NCBI GenBank assembly: GCA_946480705.1 | Contig: CAMLLF010000346.1 | Coordinates: 1 to 5,208, forward strand | DNA length: 5,208 bases | Direction of reading: 5' to 3' | DNA from: an uncultured Lysobacteraceae bacterium | Lineage (GTDB): Bacteria > Pseudomonadota > Gammaproteobacteria > Xanthomonadales > Rhodanobacteraceae | Shown here: in pieces, positions 1 to 5,208 of the stretch | How the letters are laid out: the number at the start of each line of letters is the position of its first letter | How positions within the stretch are numbered: position 1 is the stretch's first letter | Notes under the pieces: model-generated | Databases searched by the model: none | The model's input: only the letters and a program-made list of their open reading frames with translations | What the model was told of the DNA's origin: nothing | Translations under genes and position numbers: made by a program

Positions 1-111
1 CGCCTCGCCGGAGTCGTACACCTCGATCACGTTCGGGTGGTGCAGTTGGGCCAGGATGGTGGCCTCGGCGTCGAACCGCCGCGCGAACTTCACGAGGTGC
101 TGGCGTATATG
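1..111 (-). other. Ser/Thr protein kinase N-lobe-like fragment in the dxr frame
   Basis: The last 37 residues of the open frame include [20 protein letters not shown] followed by [10 protein letters not shown]. The pattern RF..EA.iLA.L.HPNVi.vYD.GE is typical of the alpha-C helix and the following beta-4 strand of bacterial Hanks-type Ser/Thr kinases. No lysine-bearing beta-3 strand, P-loop or catalytic loop is present, because the left junction and the window edge leave only this short piece. It is neither DXR nor clearly part of the preceding HTH fragment, so it may be a third source sequence. The junction near residue 350 is uncertain to within about ten residues. Confidence 0.5.
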
Positions 112-1158
112 CTCGACGAACCGCTCCTCGGCCGGGTCGGGGCCGGCGGCGGCTTCATGCGACTGGTCGAGCCAGCCGGACGGCTTGCCGCCCCGATGTT
201 CCAGCTGGCGCGCGAGCTTGTCGCCGATGGGGCGAGCCGACTTGATCTGGCTCCACATGCTGGGCGAAATCTGCATGGCAGCGGCGAAGCTCTGCTCCAG
301 GCCCTTGGGCGGCGCGCCATAGGCCAGCGCCGTGCGCATGTCAGGATTGCCGAGCTGAGCCAGTACCGAGCCGTCGGCGTATTCGACCAGCGAGTGGACG
401 ATGCTCTGCGGATGCACGACGACCTCGATGCAGTCGGGTGCGGCGTCGAACAGGAAATGGGCCTCGATGACTTCGAGGCCCTTGTTCATCAGCGTGGCCG
501 AGTCGACCGAGATCTTGCGGCCCATGCGCCAGTTCGGATGCGCGACGGCCTGTTCCGGCGTGATCGCGGCCAGGTCGGCGCGGGTGCGGCCGCGGAACGG
601 CCCGCCCGAGGCGGTCAGGATCAGCCGGTGCACGCCGTGGACGGCGAGGCTCGCGCGACGCGTGGCCGCGGCCGTCGGCAGTGCCTGGAACAGTGCGTTG
701 TGTTCGGAGTCGACCGGCAGCAGCTCGCCGCCGCCTTCGCGTAGCGCGGCCAGCAGCAGCGGACCGGCCATGACGATGGCCTCTTTGTTCGCCAGCAGCA
801 GACGCTTGCCGGCCCGTGCGGCGGCCAGCGTCGATTCGAGGCCGGCCGCGCCGACGATCGCGGCGACGACGGTGTCGCAGAGCGATGAAGCCGCGGCGCC
901 GGTCAGCGCCTCGCTGCCCGACGCTACGCGCGTCGCGAGGCCCGCGCGCTGCAGGCGGGCGCGCAGATCGGCTTCGAGCGCGGGGTCGGCGACGACCGCG
1001 AGGTCCGGCACGAAGCGCTCGCAGAGTTCCGCCAGTGCCTCGATGCTCCGATGCGCCGCGAGCACGCTCGCGCGGAACCGGTCCGGATGGCGCGCGATCA
1101 CGTCGAGCGCGCTGCCGCCGATCGAGCCGGTCGCGCCAAGGACGGCAACGTTTCTCAT
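1..1158 (-). CDS. dxr: 1-deoxy-D-xylulose 5-phosphate reductoisomerase, 3' end replaced and open at window edge
   Basis: DXR converts 1-deoxy-D-xylulose 5-phosphate to 2-C-methyl-D-erythritol 4-phosphate with NADPH, the committed step of the cytosolic MEP isoprenoid pathway. Seen: an N-terminal Rossmann motif GATGSIG (residues 8-14), LLLANKE, PVDSEHN with metal ligands D150 and E152, the TASGG serine (S184), and [23 protein letters not shown] carrying H207, S220, N225, K226 and E229. These match the known E. coli active-site residues, mostly with an offset of two. The family signature [15 protein letters not shown] ends near residue 281. The family normally continues for about 110 more residues with a C-terminal helical domain, but here the same frame runs into unrelated sequence to the window edge without a stop. 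The ATG at 1158 overlaps the cdsA stop by four bases (ATGA), implying translational coupling. The gene identity is certain. As written, the encoded protein lacks the C-terminal domain and would probably not work. Confidence 0.9.
   Translation of the reverse strand, partial: MRNVAVLGATGSIGGSALDVIARHPDRFRASVLAAHRSIEALAELCERFVPDLAVVADPALEADLRARLQRAGLATRVASGSEALTGAAASSLCDTVVAAIVGAAGLESTLAAARAGKRLLLANKEAIVMAGPLLLAALREGGGELLPVDSEHNALFQALPTAAATRRASLAVHGVHRLILTASGGPFRGRTRADLAAITPEQAVAHPNWRMGRKISVDSATLMNKGLEVIEAHFLFDAAPDCIEVVVHPQSIVHSLVEYADGSVLAQLGNPDMRTALAYGAPPKGLEQSFAAAMQISPSMWSQIKSARPIGDKLARQLEHRGGKPSGWLDQSHEAAAGPDPAEERFVEHIRQHLVKFARRFDAEATILAQLHHPNVIEVYDSGEA
112..315 (-). other. HTH (phage-repressor-like) protein fragment fused in frame to dxr
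   Basis: From residue 282 of the dxr frame the protein reads [20 protein letters not shown], then [18 protein letters not shown] and [11 protein letters not shown]. This does not resemble any part of DXR. It does resemble small XRE/cro-like DNA-binding proteins, in which a helix, the [10 protein letters not shown] recognition segment, an [14 protein letters not shown] helix and a GKPxGWLD turn follow in that order. The assignment comes from memory of such proteins in Betaproteobacteria, not from a search. No start codon or promoter of its own was recognised. It reads as the inner part of such a gene joined to dxr at a GGCGCGCC octamer (311-318). The boundaries are approximate, and the right edge, near residue 281-282, is the better defined. 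Confidence 0.55.
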
Positions 1159-1970
1159 GCGCGCAGCAGGGCGAGTCCCGCGGCCCAGACGGGCAGTGCG
1201 GCGAACACGCTGTCGAGCCGGTCGAACATGCCGCCGTGGCCCGGGAACAGGTCGCCCGAATCCTTGAGGTTGGCGTGGCGCTTGATCAGGCTTTCATAGA
1301 GGTCGCCGACGATGGACGCGAGCACGGTCAGCATCGCAAGCACGAAGATGCCCGCGAGTGCGACGCCGCGCATGCCGAGCAGCCACGCGCCGACGACGCC
1401 GACGAGCGCCGATGCGGCGACCGCGCCGTAGACGCCGGCCCAGGTCTTGCCGGGGCTGATGCGCGGCGCGAGCTTGGTCGTACCCCAGCGGCTGCCGGCG
1501 AGGTAGGCGCCGCTGTCGGCGACCCAGACCAGCATGAGACCGAACAGCGTCCACCAGGGACCGCGGTCGGGTCCGGCATGGACGTCGACGAGCCCGCACC
1601 AGGCCGGTACGACGATCAGAAAGCCGGCGATGAACTTGAGGCCCGTGTTTTCCTTGGTCGGCGCGGCGCCGAAGCTGAAGCGGGTCAGCCAGAACGCGGC
1701 GACCGGGCACCAGGCGACCCCGGCGAGGATCACGCCCCACCACGCCGTGCCGCCGCGGTCGAACCACAGCGCGAGCATTGCCGCACCATGCAGCACGACG
1801 ACGGTCGCACGCGACGCCTCGGCGCGCAGGCCCAGCAGGCGCGTCCATTCCCAGATCGCGTAGAGAAACGCGGCACCGGTGACCGCGGCAAACAGCGCGG
1901 TCGGTACGAACAGGATCAGCGCGATCGCGAGCGGTGCGAGCACCAGCGCCGTCAGCGTGCGCGTTTTCAT
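1155..1970 (-). CDS. cdsA: Phosphatidate cytidylyltransferase (CDP-diacylglycerol synthase)
   Basis: CdsA is an inner-membrane enzyme that joins phosphatidic acid and CTP to make CDP-diacylglycerol, the precursor of all bacterial phospholipids. The predicted protein has 271 residues, close to the usual 270-285. Seen: about eight hydrophobic segments starting at residues 8-40 ([20 protein letters not shown]), an ADSGAYLAG motif (151-159), SPGKTWAG (172-179), and the full family signature at 227-253 ([22 protein letters not shown]) with its metal-binding aspartates and a C-terminal hydrophobic helix. The ATG at 1970 is chosen because the short basic MKTRT leads straight into the first membrane segment. 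A GTG at 2054 would add 28 unconserved residues. No clear Shine-Dalgarno precedes either start. The gene overlaps dxr by four bases and follows uppS after an unusually long 154-base gap. Confidence 0.94.
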   Translation of the reverse strand: MKTRTLTALVLAPLAIALILFVPTALFAAVTGAAFLYAIWEWTRLLGLRAEASRATVVVLHGAAMLALWFDRGGTAWWGVILAGVAWCPVAAFWLTRFSFGAAPTKENTGLKFIAGFLIVVPAWCGLVDVHAGPDRGPWWTLFGLMLVWVADSGAYLAGSRWGTTKLAPRISPGKTWAGVYGAVAASALVGVVGAWLLGMRGVALAGIFVLAMLTVLASIVGDLYESLIKRHANLKDSGDLFPGHGGMFDRLDSVFAALPVWAAGLALLRA

Positions 1971-2124
1971 CGGGGAGGCCAAGGTCAACGCGCTCCGTGG
2001 TCGAGGGGTTGGCCGCCGGACGGCAGCGGCAGGCAGGCAGTGTGCGCGGGGCACCGCGCGCTGGCGCGTGAAGACGATGCTGCGCCGGCGATGCGAACGC
2101 GATGCGGTCGATGCGCGGGCGGGC

Positions 2125-2886
2125 TCATCCGTTTCCCGCGGCGATCTGGGCGCTGGTCTTGCCGAAGCGGCGTTCGCGGCCGGCGTAGTCGGTCAGCGCC
2201 TGTTCGAACGCGGCGGCGTCGAAATCGGGCCACAGGGTCGCGCTGAAATAGATTTCCGCATAGGCGATCTGCCAGAGCAGGAAATTGCTGACGCGCTGCT
2301 CGCCGCCGGTGCGGATGAACAGGTCGACCGGCGGCTGGTCGGCGAGGCAGAGGTAGGGGGCGAGGCTGCGCTCGTCGATCTGATCGGGGGCGATCTCGCC
2401 GGCCTGCGCGGCGCGGGCGAGCCGTGCCGCCGCCTGCGCGATGTCCCAGCGGCCGCCGTAGTTCACTGCAATGTTGAGCATGAGCTTGGTGTTGGCCGCG
2501 GTCTTGTCCATCGCGGCGCGCATGCGCGAAGCGAGCGCCGGCGCGAATGCGGCCAGTTCGCCGACGAAGCGGATGCGCACGCCGTGGCCGTGCAGTTCGT
2601 CCACCTCGCGGTCGAGCGCCTTGAGGAACAGTTCCATCAGCGCGCCGACTTCGTCCTCGGGGCGCTGCCAGTTCTCGCTCGAAAACGCGAACAGCGTCAG
2701 CGCCGCGATGCCGCGGCGCAGGCAGAACTCGATCGCGTTGCGCACGGCCTTCTGGCCGGCGTGATGGCCGAAGGTGCGCGGCCGCAGGCGCTTGCGCGCC
2801 CAGCGGCCGTTGCCGTCCATGACGATGGCGACGTGGCGCGGCAGTCGATGAGGGGCGCCGGCGGGCGGGGGAGTCAGCGGATCCAG
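2125..2886 (-). CDS. uppS: Undecaprenyl-diphosphate synthase (cis-prenyltransferase), apparent CTG start
   Basis: UppS adds isopentenyl diphosphate units to farnesyl diphosphate with cis geometry, making the C55 carrier lipid for peptidoglycan and O-antigen synthesis. It consumes product of the pathway that contains dxr. Seen, numbered from the CTG at 2886: HVAIVMDGNGRWA with catalytic D24, GHHAG (40-44), FSSENW (68-73), NYGGRWDI (142-149), and RTGGEQRVSNFLLWQIAYAE with pyrophosphate-binding R192 and R198. All core motifs are intact. The first in-frame ATG (2820) is the methionine inside MDGNG, so starting there would delete the conserved first beta strand. Between that ATG and the upstream in-frame stop (2911-2913) there is no ATG, GTG or TTG. 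The CTG at 2886 has GGAG seven bases upstream and gives 253 residues, the length of the E. coli enzyme. It lies 13 bases after the frr stop. Confidence 0.93.
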   Translation of the reverse strand: MDPLTPPPAGAPHRLPRHVAIVMDGNGRWARKRLRPRTFGHHAGQKAVRNAIEFCLRRGIAALTLFAFSSENWQRPEDEVGALMELFLKALDREVDELHGHGVRIRFVGELAAFAPALASRMRAAMDKTAANTKLMLNIAVNYGGRWDIAQAAARLARAAQAGEIAPDQIDERSLAPYLCLADQPPVDLFIRTGGEQRVSNFLLWQIAYAEIYFSATLWPDFDAAAFEQALTDYAGRERRFGKTSAQIAAGNG

Positions 2887-2893
2887 GATCGTG

Positions 2894-2897
2894 CTCC
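2894..2897 (-). promoter_or_regulatory. Shine-Dalgarno GGAG deciding the uppS start
   Basis: GGAG on the minus strand ends seven bases before the CTG at 2886-2884, which is good spacing. It lies in the short gap just after the frr stop codon. It supports CTG initiation, because no standard start codon exists in frame nearby. An ATC codon immediately precedes the CTG and is a less likely alternative start. Confidence 0.5.
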
Positions 2898-2899
2898 GC

Positions 2900-3457
2900 T
2901 CAGAGCGCCATCAGTTCTTCTTCCTTGGCCTTGACTACGGCGTCGACGTCCTTGATCGCCTTGTCGGTCAGCTTCTGGATGTCTTCCTCGGCCTTGCGCT
3001 CTTCGTCCTCGGTGACCTTCTTTTCCTTGAGCAGCTCCTTGACGTGCTGCATCGCGTCGCGGCGCACGTTGCGCACGGCGACCTTGGCGTCCTCGCCTTC
3101 GCTGTGGACCTGCTTGGACAGCGCCTTGCGGCGTTCTTCGGTCAGCGGCGGCAGGTTGATGCGGATCACCGTGCCGGCGGTGTTCGGGTTCAGGCCGAGG
3201 TCGGAGGAGATGATCGCCTTCTCGATCGGCTGCACCATGGTCTTTTCCCAGGGAGTAATCGTCAGCGAACGCGAGTCCTGCACGGCGACCGTCGCGACCT
3301 GGGACAGCGGCATGTCGCTGCCGTAATAGTTGACCTTGATGTGGTCGACCAGCGCCGTCGTCGCGCGGCCCGTGCGCAGGCGCTGGAGGTCGTGCTTCAG
3401 CGCGTCCACGCTCTTGGCCATTCGGGTCTGAGCGTCTTGCTTGATGTCGTTGATCAT
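2900..3457 (-). CDS. frr: Ribosome recycling factor
   Basis: RRF acts with EF-G in the cytosol to split post-termination ribosomes into subunits. The protein is 185 residues, the standard length. Seen: an N-terminal helix beginning MINDIKQDAQTRMAKSVDAL, then LRTGRATTALVDHIKVNYYG (27-46), the domain II beta region with SLTITPWEK (64-72) and IRINLPPLTEERR (98-110), then VRNVRRDA (128-135) with the conserved arginines needed for ribosome binding, and a charged C-terminal helix. The open frame extends far upstream antisense to yebC. The ATG at 3457 is correct because it matches the family N-terminus and has AAGGA (3467-3471) nine bases ahead. It heads a minus-strand run frr-uppS-cdsA-dxr and has its own extended -10 promoter, because the usual neighbour pyrH is separated from it by yebC. 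Confidence 0.97.
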   Translation of the reverse strand: MINDIKQDAQTRMAKSVDALKHDLQRLRTGRATTALVDHIKVNYYGSDMPLSQVATVAVQDSRSLTITPWEKTMVQPIEKAIISSDLGLNPNTAGTVIRINLPPLTEERRKALSKQVHSEGEDAKVAVRNVRRDAMQHVKELLKEKKVTEDEERKAEEDIQKLTDKAIKDVDAVVKAKEEELMAL

Positions 3458-3492
3458 GGCGGCGAATCCTTGGGCCGAAACAAAGCGGCCGG

Positions 3493-3501
3493 AGTATAGC
3501 A
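3493..3501 (-). promoter_or_regulatory. Extended -10 promoter for frr-uppS-cdsA-dxr
   Basis: The minus strand reads TGCTATACT, an extended -10 element (TG, one base, then TATACT, one mismatch to TATAAT). No good -35 hexamer is seen 16-18 bases upstream, where the sequence is nearly all G and C; extended -10 promoters can do without one. Transcription would start near 3486, giving a leader of about 28 bases before the frr ATG. Confidence 0.5.
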
Positions 3502-3570
3502 GCGCCCCGGCGGGCGGCGTGCCGCACGCGGCGGCGCTGCGCCCTCTGCCCGCGACGGAACGCCTGCGGC

Positions 3571-3576
3571 TACAAT
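3571..3576 (+). promoter_or_regulatory. Putative -10 element for yebC
   Basis: TACAAT (one mismatch to TATAAT) stands out in GC-rich sequence 34 bases before the yebC ATG. The region 17 bases upstream has no recognisable -35 box. It is placed back to back with the frr promoter in the 153-base divergent gap. A weak AGG (3601-3603) seven bases before the ATG could serve as the ribosome binding site. Confidence 0.4.
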
Positions 3577-3610
3577 TCCGGCCCATTTTTCGACGCGAAC
3601 AGGTAACGCA

Positions 3611-4196
3611 ATGGGCAGATTGATGGCCATCGAAGGGCGCAAGAACGCCCAGGATGCGCGGCGCGGCAAGATCTTCACCAAGGTGATCCGCGAGATCGGC
3701 GTGGCCGCGCGCGCCGGCGGCGGCGATCCCGCCGGCAACCCGCGCCTGCGCCAGGCGATGGACAAGGGCCTGGCCGCGAACATGTCCAAGGACGTGATCG
3801 AGCGCGCCATCAAGAAGGCCACGGGCGAGCTCGAAGGCGTCAACTACGAAGAAATCCGCTACGAGGGCTACGCACCGGGCGGCGTCGCCGTCATCGTCGA
3901 CTGCATGACCGACAACAAGGTCCGCACCGTCGCCGATGTGCGCCATGCCTTCACCAAGTGCGGCGGCAACCTCGGCACCGACGGCTCGGTGTCCTTCATG
4001 TTCAAGCGCCTCGGCGTGCTGAGCTACCATGGAAGCCGCGGGCCTGCCGCCCGAACACGCCGAAGTCGGCCTGCGCGCCGACAACGACATCGCGGTGTCG
4101 GGCGACACGGCACAGGCCGTGCTCAAGATGATCCACATGCTCGAAGACCTCGACGACGTGCAGAACGTCTATTCGAATGCGGACGTGAAGGCGTAG
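3611..4196 (+). pseudogene. yebC: YebC/PmpR-family gene with internal deletion and frameshift
   Basis: YebC/PmpR proteins are cytosolic, three-domain proteins described as transcriptional regulators and, more recently, as factors that relieve ribosome stalling at proline-rich stretches. Seen: residues 1-139 are a good N-terminal part, with [74 protein letters not shown] and [14 protein letters not shown]. The normal C-terminus, [20 protein letters not shown] through [20 protein letters not shown] to the TAG at 4194-4196, follows at once in another frame starting at 4029. The family is about 240 residues, but the two parts sum to 194. About 50 codons are therefore missing at 4027/4028, and the loss is not a multiple of three. 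The N-terminal frame would read on through unrelated residues to a stop at 4226-4228. It could be a real pseudogene or an assembly error. The ATG at 3611 fits the MGR..IEGRKN family start better than the ATG at 3623. Confidence 0.85.
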
Positions 4197-4199
4197 GGC

Positions 4200-4279
4200 A
4201 AAGAAAGAAACCAGGGGGTAGCGGTTAGAAACTGGAGAAAGCCTCCGCTCGCTCAAGTTCTAACCGCTACCCCCTGGTT
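4200..4279 (-). terminator. Probable intrinsic terminator for pyrH, possibly bidirectional
   Basis: Read on the minus strand, the 22-bp hairpin begins 41 bases after the pyrH stop and is followed by a pyrimidine-rich, T-rich tract (TCTTTCTTTGCC), as in Rho-independent terminators. Read on the plus strand, after the yebC stop, the tail is the weaker TATTTACG. The 27-base loop is long for a terminator, so the fit is good but not perfect. Confidence 0.5.
4209..4279. repeat. 22-bp perfect inverted repeat between convergent genes
   Basis: The left arm (4209-4230, starting AACCAGGGGGTAGCGG) and right arm (4258-4279) are exact reverse complements over 22 bases, separated by 27 bases. Inside the loop GGAG (4234-4237) and CTCC (4243-4246) can form a second small stem. 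The arms are less GC-rich than the surroundings and contain GGGGGTAGCGGTTAG, which looks like a dispersed intergenic repeat (REP-like or MITE-like) rather than ordinary coding-region drift. No transposase is nearby and target-site duplications are not obvious. Confidence 0.8.
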
Positions 4280-4320
4280 ATTTACGTGTGATCCGCGCAG
4301 CGCAATTGCGGCGCCCGAGT

Positions 4321-5037
4321 TCACGTCACCAGCGTCCCCACCGCTTCCCCGCGCGCGATGCGCAGCAGATTGCCCGGCACGCCCATGTCGTAGACGCGCA
4401 GCGGGATCTTGTTGTCCCGGCACAGCGCGATCGCGGTCGTGTCCATGACCTGCAGGTTGCGCTGGATCACGTCGGAATAGCTGAGCTTCTCGTAGCGCTC
4501 GGCGTTCGGATCCTTCTTCGGATCGGCGCTGTAGATGCCGTCGACCTTGGTCGCCTTGAGCAGCAGGTCGGCACCGACCTCGATCGCGCGCAGCGCCGCG
4601 GCGGAGTCGGTCGTGAAGAACGGATTGCCGGTGCCAGCCGCGAACAGCGCGATGCGGCCTTTTTCCAGATGGCGGATCGCACGGCGGCGGATGAAGTCCT
4701 CGCAGACTTCGTTGATCTTGATCGCGCTCATGACGCGCGCGTAGGCGCCGAGTTTTTCCAGCGCGTCCTGCATCGCGAGCGCGTTCATGACGGTCGCGAG
4801 CATGCCCATGTTGTCGCCGGTCACGCGGTCCATGCCGGCCTTGGCCAGACCTTCGCCGCGGAAGATGTTGCCGCCGCCGATGACGACGCCGACCTGCACG
4901 CCGGCGCGCTGGATTTCGATGATTTCCTTCGCGAGGCGGGTCAGCACTTTCGGATCGATGCCGTAGTCGGCGTCCCCCATGAGCGCTTCGCCGCTGAGTT
5001 TGAGCAGGATGCGCTTGTATCTGATCTCGTTGGGCAT
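4321..5037 (-). CDS. pyrH: UMP kinase (uridylate kinase)
   Basis: PyrH phosphorylates UMP to UDP with ATP in the cytosol, in pyrimidine nucleotide synthesis. The bacterial enzyme is a hexamer of the amino-acid-kinase fold, typically activated by GTP and inhibited by UTP. The protein is 238 residues, close to 241 in E. coli. Seen: the phosphate-binding [12 protein letters not shown] (11-22), [11 protein letters not shown] (51-61), the GDNMGM and MNALAMQD region (74-91), RVMSAIKIN (101-109), the UMP-binding [12 protein letters not shown] (133-144), [16 protein letters not shown] (158-173) and QVMDT (196-200). The gene is intact. The ATG at 5037 has GGAG (5045-5048) seven bases upstream. It is usually co-transcribed with frr, but here yebC lies between them on the other strand, and a hairpin follows its stop. 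tsf, often upstream, is not visible in the 171 bases available. Confidence 0.97.
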   Translation of the reverse strand: MPNEIRYKRILLKLSGEALMGDADYGIDPKVLTRLAKEIIEIQRAGVQVGVVIGGGNIFRGEGLAKAGMDRVTGDNMGMLATVMNALAMQDALEKLGAYARVMSAIKINEVCEDFIRRRAIRHLEKGRIALFAAGTGNPFFTTDSAAALRAIEVGADLLLKATKVDGIYSADPKKDPNAERYEKLSYSDVIQRNLQVMDTTAIALCRDNKIPLRVYDMGVPGNLLRIARGEAVGTLVT

Positions 5038-5141
5038 GGGCGAACTCCGGGCAAGGCAAGGCCACCGTGCGGACTGCTGACGGCGCCGGCCTGGGTGATG
5101 GGAAGCGGATACGGGGCCGGGCGGCCCGCAAAATGCGCGCG

Positions 5142-5147
5142 ATGATA
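5142..5147 (-). promoter_or_regulatory. Possible -10 element upstream of pyrH
   Basis: TATCAT on the minus strand, in an AT-richer patch (5142-5163) of a GC-rich leader, lies 104 bases before the pyrH ATG. No convincing -35 hexamer is found at 16-18 bases. The rest of 5038-5208 shows no gene. It holds the pyrH Shine-Dalgarno and an alternating pyrimidine-purine run (TGCGCGCGCGCG, 5181-5192). Confidence 0.3.
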
Positions 5148-5208
5148 CAGCAATGTCATAAACGCGGGCGCAGCTGCAGGTGCGCGCGCGCGAATTTCGT
5201 CGTCCGCC

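Noticed and set aside
37..744. Plus-strand frame of 235 codons opposite dxr
   Set aside because: Its complement encodes conserved DXR motifs. The plus-strand product has no recognisable pattern.
816..2246. Long plus-strand open frame (476 codons) opposite dxr, cdsA and uppS
   Set aside because: It is antisense to three recognisable genes, is rich in Arg, Gly and Ala as expected from a high-GC shadow frame, and shows no domain.
3458..4138. Upstream extension of the frr frame to 4138 on the minus strand
   Set aside because: It is antisense to yebC. The frr family N-terminus and the Shine-Dalgarno place the start at 3457.
4288..5145. Plus-strand frame of 285 codons opposite pyrH
   Set aside because: It is the shadow of an intact, strongly conserved pyrH.
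5181..5192. Alternating TGCGCGCGCGCG run, possible Z-DNA
   Set aside because: Short alternating GC runs are expected in sequence this GC-rich, and nothing links this one to a function.
5156..5206. Short minus-strand frame ending in TGA at 5158-5156 that could be the 3' end of an upstream gene
   Set aside because: Only 16 codons are visible, and they do not resemble the C-terminus of EF-Ts or any protein I recognise.

Overview
This is a GC-rich window from what looks like a gammaproteobacterium of the Xanthomonadales/Lysobacterales. The taxonomic guess rests on the YebC N-terminus (MGR..IEGRKN), the wording of the DXR and UppS proteins, and the gene order. It cannot be proved without a search. 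The content is core housekeeping, and I see no defence system, new enzyme cluster or other novel multi-gene system.

Layout, right to left on the minus strand: pyrH (UMP kinase, 4321-5037), then after an interruption frr (ribosome recycling factor, 2900-3457), uppS (undecaprenyl-diphosphate synthase, 2125-2886), cdsA (CDP-diacylglycerol synthase, 1155-1970) and dxr (DXP reductoisomerase, from 1158 to the left edge). This is the familiar pyrH-frr-uppS-cdsA-dxr cluster joining nucleotide supply, translation recycling, isoprenoid and undecaprenyl synthesis, and phospholipid synthesis. A plus-strand yebC-type gene (3611-4196) sits between pyrH and frr. It is divergent from frr and convergent with pyrH, so frr has its own apparent extended -10 promoter. 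A 22-bp perfect inverted repeat fills the gap between the yebC and pyrH 3' ends and probably terminates transcription.

Three places look broken or odd. (1) dxr is normal for about 281 residues, then changes in frame into sequence resembling a phage-repressor-like HTH protein, and then into a fragment resembling the N-lobe of a Ser/Thr protein kinase. The last 315 bases of the left edge are therefore chimeric. (2) yebC lacks about 50 codons internally and changes frame at the same point. (3) uppS has no ATG/GTG/TTG start upstream of its conserved first strand. A CTG with a well-placed GGAG is the best start. The first two may be assembly chimeras or real rearrangements, and the sequence alone cannot decide.

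Gene-free stretches are all under 200 bases: 1971-2124 (short GATGC repeats only), 3458-3610 (divergent promoters), 4197-4320 (inverted repeat) and 5038-5208 (pyrH leader and a possible promoter).
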